From NCBI GenBank assembly GCA_001839685.1, contig MLAK01000876.1, positions 2,107 to 48,289 on the forward strand: DNA of 46,183 nt. The letters run 5' to 3'. Shown here in pieces: positions 37,915 to 46,183 of the stretch (positions within the stretch are counted from its first letter, which is position 1; each line of letters opens with the position of its first letter). Position numbers and translations under genes: made by a program. The notes under the pieces were generated by a model, which saw only the letters and a program-made list of their open reading frames with translations, had not been told where the DNA came from and did not search any database. Origin of the DNA: Tritrichomonas foetus. Its lineage: Eukaryota; Parabasalia; Tritrichomonadida; Tritrichomonadidae.

Positions 37915-40900
37915 ATGAGTGAATCCAAAGATCCACCTCAGCAACTCATGGAAAGCGAAATCATAGAAAACAATATAACGGACAATTCGAACTATGAAAG
38001 CCAAGTTTCCCAAAACCAAATCGAGCACTGCTGGTCTGGATCTGATGATGAAGATTTTCAAATCGACGCAGAAAAAAACGGAATTGAGAAAATTTTAAGT
38101 CATTCAATTCAAAATAATAATTTAAATGACGAAAATATAAAAATTGACTCAATTCAATCAGATTTTTCATATTTGGTAAAATTTTATAATAAATCCTATC
38201 ATGAATGTGCTTGGATGAAGGAAAGTGACATTTTATCTCTTGCAAATGGAAATGAGTTAATTCAAAATTACAAAAACTCAAAAATTATCCAAAATTCACA
38301 ATTCAATGAAGATTTTTTAAAAGTTGAAAAAATTATTGCCACTCGAGTTGAAAAAATTATTGCCACTCGAGTTGAAAACAATAGGAGATTCTATCTCGTC
38401 AAGTGGAGTGGGCTGGATTACAAAAACAACACTTGGGAAAGTGAAGAGGCTCTAAATTCCATTCAAAATTCGAATAAACATGTTCAATTTGATAAAATGA
38501 ATATAGCTGACCAGAATGCGTCACAAAATTTAAATCAAATTGAAAATCAGGGTTTAATAATGAATAAAACACAAAATGTGAATCCAATATTGAATAAAAC
38601 TTCACAGAACAGGAAAACACCGAAAAATGCACAAGCAAATATTAAAAATATACAAATTATCAATCCTCCAACTGTACCAAATAGTTTAATTTTGGAATTT
38701 AATAAAAATAATCAAATTCCTGATCTTCAAAAACAATTCAAACATCAAATTGATTATACATTATGGAATCATTCTCATGAAATCAACAAATCATCAAAAT
38801 TTATACCAACAAAACACCAAATTGAAGCATGCGATTATATATCACATTCTTATTGCACAAACACAAATGTTATTTTTGCTGATGAACCTGGATTTGGTAG
38901 AGCAGTTTCATGTTCTATGTTTTTGAAGCTCTTATCTATGAATGAAGGAATAAACGGTCCATTTTTAATTATTGCATCAGAAAAACGAATAGCAGAATGG
39001 AAGCAGATTTTGAATGATGTTGAATTTGGCTCAGTTTTAACTTTCACTAAGCCCAAAATTCAAAGAAAAACAATTTCTGAATATGAGTTATTTTATCCAA
39101 ATTCACTAATTCCAAAGCCACATTTAATTCTATCTACATTCTCAATCAATGCAGAAAATAGTGTTTTATCTAAAATTTCTTGGCAAGTTGTCATTGTTGA
39201 TATCGCTCATTGTGAAAATCCTAACGTTTTAACCCCTCAATTTTTCTCGCTTCTTTCTCTCTTTCAAACAAATATTTTCATTTTCATGATAAATAACATT
39301 GATTACCCACTCTATCAAATTGAGCATAACGCATCGAGTTCAACATCACTATCTGATCAATCATTATCAAATACAAATGAAAATGGTCAAAATGACAATG
39401 GTCAAAATGAAATAAATATGAATGACAATATATTAAATTCGAATGGAAAGTTGAGTCAAATTGAGCAATTTGATTTATTGTTTAAAGTATTGTTTAAATC
39501 TTTATATCCTTCATTAAATTCAATTATTAAAAAATTGACAGATGTTTTACAATGTGCTTTATACAAATCTATTTTACATTCAATTTTACTTCAGAGAAGG
39601 TTGACTGATATTGACAAGAACGTGAATAATGATGGTAAGGTTATTGAATATTTAATTGATTGCAATATGACAGAAGAACAATATGGGTATTATTTGTGTT
39701 TATACCAAAAATATTTCCCATTAATTTCTCGAAATTCAAAAAGCTTCAAAATTCAACAAGTTTTCAAGGATTTGAAGAAGGTTTGTACACATCCATATTT
39801 ACTTGATGGTGTAGAATCTGATATCCTCATCGAAAAGAATTTTACCACAGGAACAGAAGAAATCACAGAAAATTGCGATTCAGATCTAAATTTATCTGAT
39901 ATTGTTAATCCCAATTTGAAGATAAAACAAGAAATGTTAATTTCAGTTTCAAATAAAATGATAATAATTGATAAACTTATTCATAAATTCCATAATGAAA
40001 ATAAAAGGGTTGTCATATTTTCTACTAGTGACAAAATTTTGGATCTTATACAAGATTATTTTGAGTCCAAAAATCTTTTTTTTGAAAGAATTAATAACAC
40101 CATTCGTGGGGTAGAACGTGAAACTCTCATTCATCGCTTCAATATGCCTAGTTCTCTTGATTTTGCATTTCTTATTAATACCAAATGTGGCTTAGATGGA
40201 GTTCAATTAAATAACGTGCACGAAGTAATTATTGTCGATTCTGATTGGAATCCAAACTGTGATATTTCAAAAGTCATTCATATAATTAATACAAGGACCA
40301 TCTCTTCAAATCCATCAATCCAATCGAAGGCAAGTATGAATTCTATTAATCAAATTATTTCAATTTATCGTCTGATTTCTTCAAAGTCTGTTGAGAGGCT
40401 ACTTTATGATCGAGCAATCATTAAACAACATTATCCAGAATTACATAATTTACCAATTAATGATGAAATAACAAATGTTTTACTTTTTGGTGTTGGTCTA
40501 AAAGAATGCTTCAACTATTCAAATGACACCACCGAAATCATTCTTTCCCGCTCAATCAAAAACTTTTACAATTCTAAGAATTTCGATCAAAATTACATTT
40601 TATCTACACTTTCACAGCCAATTTCTGAATCAAGTCCTTGGGAAAATATGCAGTTCTTCTCTATCAAAGAGCAATACCAATATGAACCTAATCCACTGAC
40701 AAGCACCTTAAATGTTGATTCTATAGACAGTTCTGGAGGTGAGAAAAATTTGAATCATAGATGGACGGTTGAAAAAGTGCAAATCTTAATTCTAGGTATG
40801 TTTCGATTTGGTTGGGGGCGATGGGAAAGCATTCATTTGAAATGTAGTATTGATGCACCTGATTATGAATTGGAAGCGATTTGTTATATTTTTTTAAACG

Positions 40901-42942
40901 TTCTCATTCAAATTTCTCAGGAAAATCATCCAATTGCACAAATTATTTATAATCACCATCAACTTTCAGTACGTGCTTATGAATTCTTAAAAGAATTTCA
41001 AGATGCAAACCTTGATTTTCAAATTTCAAATGTCACAGAAAATGTTGATGAAAACTTGAATATATTTGAAATGATGTATTTTATTAACATAATTGTTTTA
41101 ACATGTCCTGATCCGCCCAATCAAATTGTAATTCCTTATATTGAAAGCCCGTTTGAAGAGTGGAGTGAAAAAACTGATCGTTACTTAATTTATCATGTTT
41201 TCCAAAATGGTTATAACCACTTTGGAAATTCAAATTATGATTCAAAATATCTTGAATTTCGAGTAAAGTGTTTACTCAATACAGTGAAAGAAAGATTTTT
41301 AAATTATCGTGAATTAAAAGATCCAAGTGCAGTTTTCGAACATTTAACTTTGATTCGTTCAATGAATATGCTCACTAAAGAAGAACAAAGACGATATGTT
41401 CACCTTTTAATTTCTTATGGATGGACCAATTCCAATGATTTTCGAACTATTTCTGGAAGCTATCGAACTCAACAAGAATTAGATATCATTCATTATCTAA
41501 TCAATGATTATTGTAAAGGTAAAAAAGAATTTATTCAAGAATTAGCGGAAGGGATACCTAAAAAAATCGCAAATTTCATCTTATACCGTCAACAATTATT
41601 ATTTAATGTACGAAATAACATTAACCAGGAAAATGTATTACCACCAGATTGGCCTATTGTTTCATATGTTCGAGAATTTGGTTTCTTAAATTTGGAAAAT
41701 TCTCCAGAAATAGTAAACAGATTCGGAACAGATTCGCTTGAATATAAAGTTACACAATTTTTAATCAATTATATTCCTAAAATGGAAAATATGAAACCAT
41801 TTAAAAATCCTGGACTATCTGGAATTCGTTCCCCATCATCTTTAAGTCATTTATCAAAGAGTTCAATCACTGAAAAAATCCATAAAAATGTATCTACAGA
41901 TGATCTTGATTTTGATGAAATGGGAAATCCAATCATGCCAATAACAATCACACCTTCTTTGAAAATTTGTAATCTTGGCGAAATTGTAACTGATCGCCCT
42001 AATTTTTATAATTCAAGATATATTTATCCACGTAATTTTATGAGTATGAAATTATTTAAAAGTGTCATTGATCCTAATGATAAAGTTTGGTATCAATCTT
42101 TGATTCTTGATGATGGCTCCGATTCTCCACTTTTCAGGGTTCAATTAAAAGATGACCCATCGATTCATTTCGATGGCCCTGCCCCTTCAAATGCTTGGCT
42201 ATGTGTCATAAAAGTTATAAATGATAAAAAGAAAGATCTTGGATTACCAAGTTCTAAAAATGTCACGGTTTCAGGTCCAGAATATTATGGTCTTGCGGCA
42301 CCAATTGTTCAAGCCCTTATTCAAAAAATGAAAGGTGCTGAGTTTTGTCAAACACGAGCAGAATATACACTTACATCATCAATTCATCCATCCAGTTCTC
42401 TAACTTCGAATAAAACTAATCAAAATTGTGATAGCGATAGTCATTCTAATACTGATGAAAAGAAAGAAGATCTGAATGAAAATAGTAGTGATGGAGAAAA
42501 TAGTGAGGAAAGTGAAAATGAAAGTGATTTAGATAATGGTCAGACTAAAAGAAGAACAAGAAGAAGAAAGAAGAAAATCAGTTATTTTGAATCTTCTTCG
42601 TCTTCTTCTTCAAGTGACACTGATGATCCCTTCCCTACAAAACGGCCTGAAGAAAAAGATGAAGAATTTACTCTCAATGAAGAGAATAAAGAATCAGAAT
42701 CAGATAGCACTGACGAAATACCAGATGATGTTGAAAGTGATTCTGATCAATATGAATCAAATTCCGAAGATACGCATCAAGAAAAGAAAAGAACAAATAA
42801 TAGCAACACTTCTCTTCACATGACTACTCCAACACAAAATAATCTAATTAACATCCAAACAATAAACAATACTCCAAGGAATGATGTTTATAATGTTGTT
42901 GAACAAGAAAAAGAAAATGATAGCAATTGTAATATCCAATGA
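37915..42942 (+). CDS. CHD-type chromodomain SNF2-like protein, predicted catalytically inactive
   Basis: 1675 residues from the ATG at 37915 (MSESKDPPQQ). It has tandem chromodomains (YLVKFYNKSYHECAWMKE; RRFYLVKWSGLDYKNNTWES), then a SNF2 two-lobed ATPase, a SANT/SLIDE-like region (RWTVEKVQILILGMFRFGWG), and an acidic, serine-rich tail with a basic NLS-like KRRTRRRKKK. CHD proteins normally slide nucleosomes using ATP. Here motif I reads DEPGFGRA at 323-330 where DEMGLGKT is expected, so the Walker lysine is Arg329. Motif II reads DIAH at 429-432 instead of DEAH. Motif III (TGTP) is unrecognisable near MINNIDYP, and the arginines of motif VI are replaced (His789, Asn792). Motif V (INTKCGLDGVQL; VDSDWNPNCD) is still clear. 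The open frame is 5 kb, so it is kept as a protein; a structural histone-binding role is inferred. Confidence 0.85.
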   Translation: MSESKDPPQQLMESEIIENNITDNSNYESQVSQNQIEHCWSGSDDEDFQIDAEKNGIEKILSHSIQNNNLNDENIKIDSIQSDFSYLVKFYNKSYHECAWMKESDILSLANGNELIQNYKNSKIIQNSQFNEDFLKVEKIIATRVEKIIATRVENNRRFYLVKWSGLDYKNNTWESEEALNSIQNSNKHVQFDKMNIADQNASQNLNQIENQGLIMNKTQNVNPILNKTSQNRKTPKNAQANIKNIQIINPPTVPNSLILEFNKNNQIPDLQKQFKHQIDYTLWNHSHEINKSSKFIPTKHQIEACDYISHSYCTNTNVIFADEPGFGRAVSCSMFLKLLSMNEGINGPFLIIASEKRIAEWKQILNDVEFGSVLTFTKPKIQRKTISEYELFYPNSLIPKPHLILSTFSINAENSVLSKISWQVVIVDIAHCENPNVLTPQFFSLLSLFQTNIFIFMINNIDYPLYQIEHNASSSTSLSDQSLSNTNENGQNDNGQNEINMNDNILNSNGKLSQIEQFDLLFKVLFKSLYPSLNSIIKKLTDVLQCALYKSILHSILLQRRLTDIDKNVNNDGKVIEYLIDCNMTEEQYGYYLCLYQKYFPLISRNSKSFKIQQVFKDLKKVCTHPYLLDGVESDILIEKNFTTGTEEITENCDSDLNLSDIVNPNLKIKQEMLISVSNKMIIIDKLIHKFHNENKRVVIFSTSDKILDLIQDYFESKNLFFERINNTIRGVERETLIHRFNMPSSLDFAFLINTKCGLDGVQLNNVHEVIIVDSDWNPNCDISKVIHIINTRTISSNPSIQSKASMNSINQIISIYRLISSKSVERLLYDRAIIKQHYPELHNLPINDEITNVLLFGVGLKECFNYSNDTTEIILSRSIKNFYNSKNFDQNYILSTLSQPISESSPWENMQFFSIKEQYQYEPNPLTSTLNVDSIDSSGGEKNLNHRWTVEKVQILILGMFRFGWGRWESIHLKCSIDAPDYELEAICYIFLNVLIQISQENHPIAQIIYNHHQLSVRAYEFLKEFQDANLDFQISNVTENVDENLNIFEMMYFINIIVLTCPDPPNQIVIPYIESPFEEWSEKTDRYLIYHVFQNGYNHFGNSNYDSKYLEFRVKCLLNTVKERFLNYRELKDPSAVFEHLTLIRSMNMLTKEEQRRYVHLLISYGWTNSNDFRTISGSYRTQQELDIIHYLINDYCKGKKEFIQELAEGIPKKIANFILYRQQLLFNVRNNINQENVLPPDWPIVSYVREFGFLNLENSPEIVNRFGTDSLEYKVTQFLINYIPKMENMKPFKNPGLSGIRSPSSLSHLSKSSITEKIHKNVSTDDLDFDEMGNPIMPITITPSLKICNLGEIVTDRPNFYNSRYIYPRNFMSMKLFKSVIDPNDKVWYQSLILDDGSDSPLFRVQLKDDPSIHFDGPAPSNAWLCVIKVINDKKKDLGLPSSKNVTVSGPEYYGLAAPIVQALIQKMKGAEFCQTRAEYTLTSSIHPSSSLTSNKTNQNCDSDSHSNTDEKKEDLNENSSDGENSEESENESDLDNGQTKRRTRRRKKKISYFESSSSSSSSDTDDPFPTKRPEEKDEEFTLNEENKESESDSTDEIPDDVESDSDQYESNSEDTHQEKKRTNNSNTSLHMTTPTQNNLINIQTINNTPRNDVYNVVEQEKENDSNCNIQ
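38323..38370 (+). repeat. Exact 24-bp tandem duplication inside the second chromodomain
   Basis: Bases 38323-38346 and 38347-38370 are identical, encoding VEKIIATR twice. The frame is kept and eight residues are added at the first strand of the chromodomain. One copy aligns with the usual chromodomain start. Confidence 0.95.
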
Positions 42943-43028
42943 AAAGTACAAATTTGGAAATATTAATGTAATGTAAATTTTATAGAAATACTATTTGTAA
43001 ATGTAATTATATTGACAGTTAATTCTAG

Positions 43029-43066
<38 letters not shown>
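43029..43066. repeat. T24-A14 homopolymer junction between convergent genes
   Basis: 24 T followed directly by 14 A, able to form a 14-pair hairpin, about 90 bases after the CHD-like stop and 256 before the GTPase stop. It might help 3' end formation on both strands, but homopolymers are also prone to assembly error. Confidence 0.6.
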
Positions 43067-43322
43067 TAATAACTATAAGGATGCGATCATTTCTTAAATT
43101 CACAAAGTGATTTTCATTTTTTTTCAACAATCGGAGACAGTATTATACATTAAAATTCATATGTTTTTATCCATAAAATAGAAATTAGTGAAGACAAGAA
43201 ATTCGGCTTGGAGAAAGTTTCAAAAAATGCAAAAGATCAATTTTCCTTTAACAAAAAGAAACAAGAGAAATAACACAATTTTTATGCTAGAATATCTTAT
43301 CAAAAAATTTTTTTCACTCGTT

Positions 43323-44999
43323 TTAGAACTTGAACATCTTGACAATTGGCTTAAATGCTTTGATAGTTCGATTGACCTGATGTTTTATTTCATCAATATC
43401 TATTTTGTATCTAATGAATTTATTTTCATGATATAATTGAATAAGTGATTCTTTTTGTCCTGAATCTTCGTGTTGTTTAATCTTTCTCAATAGATATTCC
43501 AGATGTTTTAAATACTCCTCTTTAGCAAAAGTTTCATTTTCACGAGCGATTTTTTGAATGAGAATTTCTATGGATTTATTTGTTTTAAAAGAAGGCCAGC
43601 ATTTTGAAAAACAGAGGTCGATTTCATTAGAAGCAGCTTCAATATTTAACCTCACAAATTCATTAATGTCAAAAGTTCGAATATTTTCTTCATCTAAACT
43701 GGACACATGATCAATTGTTTTCTGAATCAAAAGTTCGGAATAGAAAACTGATGCCTCTTCAATAATTGGAGTATAATCACCTTTCTTCTGAATCATATCA
43801 CGAATTTGTGTTTCTTCAAATTGGCTTGGAATTGTTGATATGATTTCTTCAAATAAATTTGGAAAATTAAGGATACAATCAGGTTTTTGATGATTAACTT
43901 CAGATTCAAATATATTTTTGATTGTTTCTACAGTTTCATTATAAAGTTGATCAATATTCATTGATATGAATGCCTGATATGGGTTTTGAATGATTTTTTT
44001 TTCAAGATAGTCTGTTTCTTTTTGAATGACAACTTTCAAATGTTTATTTAATAAATATTTCGTTAACATTACATCATAAGGAAGAATATCGTCTAAATTT
44101 GAATCATTTATAATTGCTAATGTTATATTGGCGATGCTTAATAGGGCTTCACTATCAATGAATGCCGTTTTCAAGGCAATTTCGATAATGAAGAAGACAT
44201 AATCGCGCATTGAGGCATGAAAGTTTGCACTGATATTCCAATCAGGTTGAACAAACAACTGAAGCATTTCTTCATTAAAATTGGTTCCTTTACTTACAAT
44301 TTTTTCTAAAAATGCAACTCTTAATTCTTTATCTTGTTCTTTTCGAATTTTTTCATAAAAGTCAAATTCTGAAAGTGACTCAGTATTCATTTCTTCAAAA
44401 ATGTCTGAATCAAGTTCACTAACAATATCTCGAAACATTAATGCTGCTGCTTTATTCAAATGGATATCATCTGTTTGAAGTTCTTTCGAAAATTTCATAA
44501 CATTTTCATAATATTGTCTTGATGAGTCACTTGGATTCTTGGAAACAAATGTTATCACAGAAGATAATTGAACTAACAATGCTAATGCATTATTTAACCC
44601 TTCTGTAGTTTTCTGAATATTTCCTGTTCCTTCACAATCAATTAAGAAAATATCTCTATTGTTGATGTTTTCTCGAAGGTTTTCTTTATTGAACGAGTTG
44701 ATTTTTTCATCCTCAAAGAGATGAAAAATTGCATCAAGATCATAGAATGAAAGTGGGCCATATCCTGATATTCCTTCTGTGCATGCTTGGAAACCACCTC
44801 GTGCTTTAAATGGATTGGATTTTTTTGTTTTCCCAGTAATAAGGTAATTTAATCGTGATGATTTACCTGATCGAGTTTCTCCAATGAATGTCAAGATGAA
44901 TGGATTTTTAGATTCTTTGATCTTTCGGATGAATTGCTCTGTTAACCCAATCTTCCCATCTTCTTTAAAAGTCACAACATTGAAAACTTCTCCAGTCAT
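43323..44999 (-). CDS. GB1/RHD3-type (GBP/atlastin-like) GTPase, intact paralogue
   Basis: 558 residues from the ATG at 44999; this start aligns with that of the broken copy at 7811. P-loop GETRSGKS at 40-47, switch region ACTEGISGYG near 72-81, DCEG at 121-124, and the RD motif in LMFRDIVSE near 190-191 (the GBP/atlastin guanine-specificity position). The remainder is helical, as in the stalk of guanylate-binding proteins. No membrane helix is visible, so it is not a typical atlastin. Its C-terminus stops about 125 residues earlier than the broken copy. Function in parabasalids is unknown; membrane remodelling or defence against intracellular agents would fit the family. It converges with the CHD-like gene. 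Confidence 0.85.
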   Translation of the reverse strand: MTGEVFNVVTFKEDGKIGLTEQFIRKIKESKNPFILTFIGETRSGKSSRLNYLITGKTKKSNPFKARGGFQACTEGISGYGPLSFYDLDAIFHLFEDEKINSFNKENLRENINNRDIFLIDCEGTGNIQKTTEGLNNALALLVQLSSVITFVSKNPSDSSRQYYENVMKFSKELQTDDIHLNKAAALMFRDIVSELDSDIFEEMNTESLSEFDFYEKIRKEQDKELRVAFLEKIVSKGTNFNEEMLQLFVQPDWNISANFHASMRDYVFFIIEIALKTAFIDSEALLSIANITLAIINDSNLDDILPYDVMLTKYLLNKHLKVVIQKETDYLEKKIIQNPYQAFISMNIDQLYNETVETIKNIFESEVNHQKPDCILNFPNLFEEIISTIPSQFEETQIRDMIQKKGDYTPIIEEASVFYSELLIQKTIDHVSSLDEENIRTFDINEFVRLNIEAASNEIDLCFSKCWPSFKTNKSIEILIQKIARENETFAKEEYLKHLEYLLRKIKQHEDSGQKESLIQLYHENKFIRYKIDIDEIKHQVNRTIKAFKPIVKMFKF

Positions 45000-46183
45000 T
45001 GAGACCAACACCAAATTGGGGACAAAAACAATGAATTGAAATAAACGAAAAAATTTCTGAGAAAAACATGACAGGTGAAATTATTTATTAATATCAGAAA
45101 TTAATTCAAAGTTATTTCTAAACTATTTTCCTGACACTTTTCTATAATGATTGTTTCAAAAGTTTTTTTTAGAAGTCTCACGATATTTTTGCAAGTAATT
45201 CCGAAATTTTTTCAAAGAATAATTGTCAATTTTTTAAAAAATAGTTTTGTTCCTAATATTTGCATGTATGGAAAACACTGAATCTTGTTTAAGCAAGATT
45301 CACATGTAGATTAATAATTTTTAGTGTATTTAATACACATATTAAATTTTCACACCAAATTCCTGATGAAAAAAAATTCTAATCTGCTAAAATATTAAAA
45401 GCGCAGGAAAGTTGTGACATTTGGATGTATCTTCACCATTGTTAATGATGAATGAAAACTTTTTATGAATCGAACTGTGTCAGACCAAAAGCTTTACATG
45501 GAATTTTACAATCAGAATATTCTTTAGGTTCAAAGGTAAAATTCGAAAATGAATGATTGTTATTTCATAAAAGAACTACTATCAAAGTGTTAAACTTGCC
45601 TTATGTGATATTTTTTCAAAATGATGATATCGAATTCGGAATAATGACAAATTTTTGCCAAAACAGTTTTGTGAAGACATATTAGTTCGATGTAAGTTGA
45701 TTTTTTTATAATTTATATTTTAAATTGCAAATTCAAAGAAACATGAACAAGGATAACGATCATGTTTGGTCAATTATTTAGGTGAATTTGAATATCTGGC
45801 CTTATGGTCAGTTTTATTGAAAAAAATTCACTTTTGGGTTTACTCTATATATTGAGAAAAAAGTAGAGATGTTCGAATAATGTCCCCCGGTTCACAATTT
45901 TCTGAACATTCACAATATTTTGATATAAATCGGGTAATTTTTTGTAAGTGTTTTTGCGCCAAAAATTAGAATTCTAGTTATTTCCTTAACCGAGAGAGAT
46001 TAAGCTTTCTTACTTTGGCACAGCTCTAATATTCATATAAACAACTGTACATATATATTACCTTTAGTTCATGCCTTTCGTTATCATCAATTATTTTTCG
46101 TATATTTCACTTTAATTTCAGTTTAATCTGTTTAGATGATAGCCCATACATTTTGAATATTGTTCATGATCTTGTTTTTTAAT
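45000..46183. other. AT-rich region upstream of the intact GTPase gene
   Basis: About 1.2 kb. A TCATT initiator-like motif on the minus strand (45030-45034) lies 31 bases before the ATG. The plus strand from about 45380 to 45700 shows broken open stretches (for example VLNLPYVIFFQNDDIEFGIM) that could be a worn-out coding sequence, but I cannot identify it. No RNA gene or repeat seen. Confidence 0.45.

Noticed and set aside
45380..45700. Possible worn-out gene on the plus strand
   Set aside because: Open stretches are broken in several frames and match no family that I recognise.

Overview
The window looks like nuclear DNA of a parabasalid flagellate, most likely Tritrichomonas or a close relative. 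The evidence is AT-rich intergenic DNA, long intronless genes on both strands, short 5' leaders carrying TCA-pyrimidine-(T/A) initiator-like motifs, several motile-cilium genes, a degenerate kinase fused to Sel1-type repeats, and a Tc1/mariner element. The genus is inferred. The eukaryotic character is plain from SNF2/CHD, adaptin, Fused kinase and eukaryotic-type S-adenosylmethionine decarboxylase.

Layout. 1-1.6 kb: the tail of an Asn/Gly/Trp-rich protein faces an S-adenosylmethionine decarboxylase. 1.9-4.3 kb: gene-poor, AT-rich DNA with one arm of a 37-bp inverted repeat. 4.3-7.3 kb: a Fused/STK36-like kinase. 7.5-9.8 kb: a 128-base inverted-repeat element, then a guanylate-binding-protein-like GTPase gene broken by two in-frame TAG codons. 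10.3-17.7 kb: an unassigned protein, a repeat-bearing coiled-coil protein and AP-1 gamma adaptin. 17.9-21.2 kb: a pseudokinase/Sel1 protein. 21.9-25.95 kb: a decayed island bounded by 15-bp inverted repeats, holding remnants of a nucleotidyltransferase (TRF4-like poly(A) polymerase), a GH95 fucosidase-type glycoside hydrolase and a protein kinase, with a 495-base assembly gap. 26.2-31.5 kb: a giant type I membrane protein. 31.6-32.4 kb: a two-domain ADP-ribosyltransferase-like protein. 32.6-33.9 kb: a mariner element with both terminal repeats. 33.9-37.6 kb: a SPAG17/PF6-like central-apparatus protein. 37.9-42.9 kb: a CHD-like protein that has lost its ATPase residues. 43.3-45.0 kb: an intact paralogue of the broken GTPase. 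The remainder is AT-rich DNA.

How the genes relate. There is no operon; neighbours mostly serve unrelated jobs. STK36-like and SPAG17-like proteins both belong to the central apparatus of motile flagella. A theme of the window is catalytic loss with an open frame retained: the CHD-like ATPase, the Sel1-linked kinase and the second ADP-ribosyltransferase domain all lack key residues. In contrast, the GTPase copy and the 22-25.5 kb cluster are true decay. I saw no tRNA, rRNA, CRISPR array or parabasalid-type intron, but my scan was by eye.
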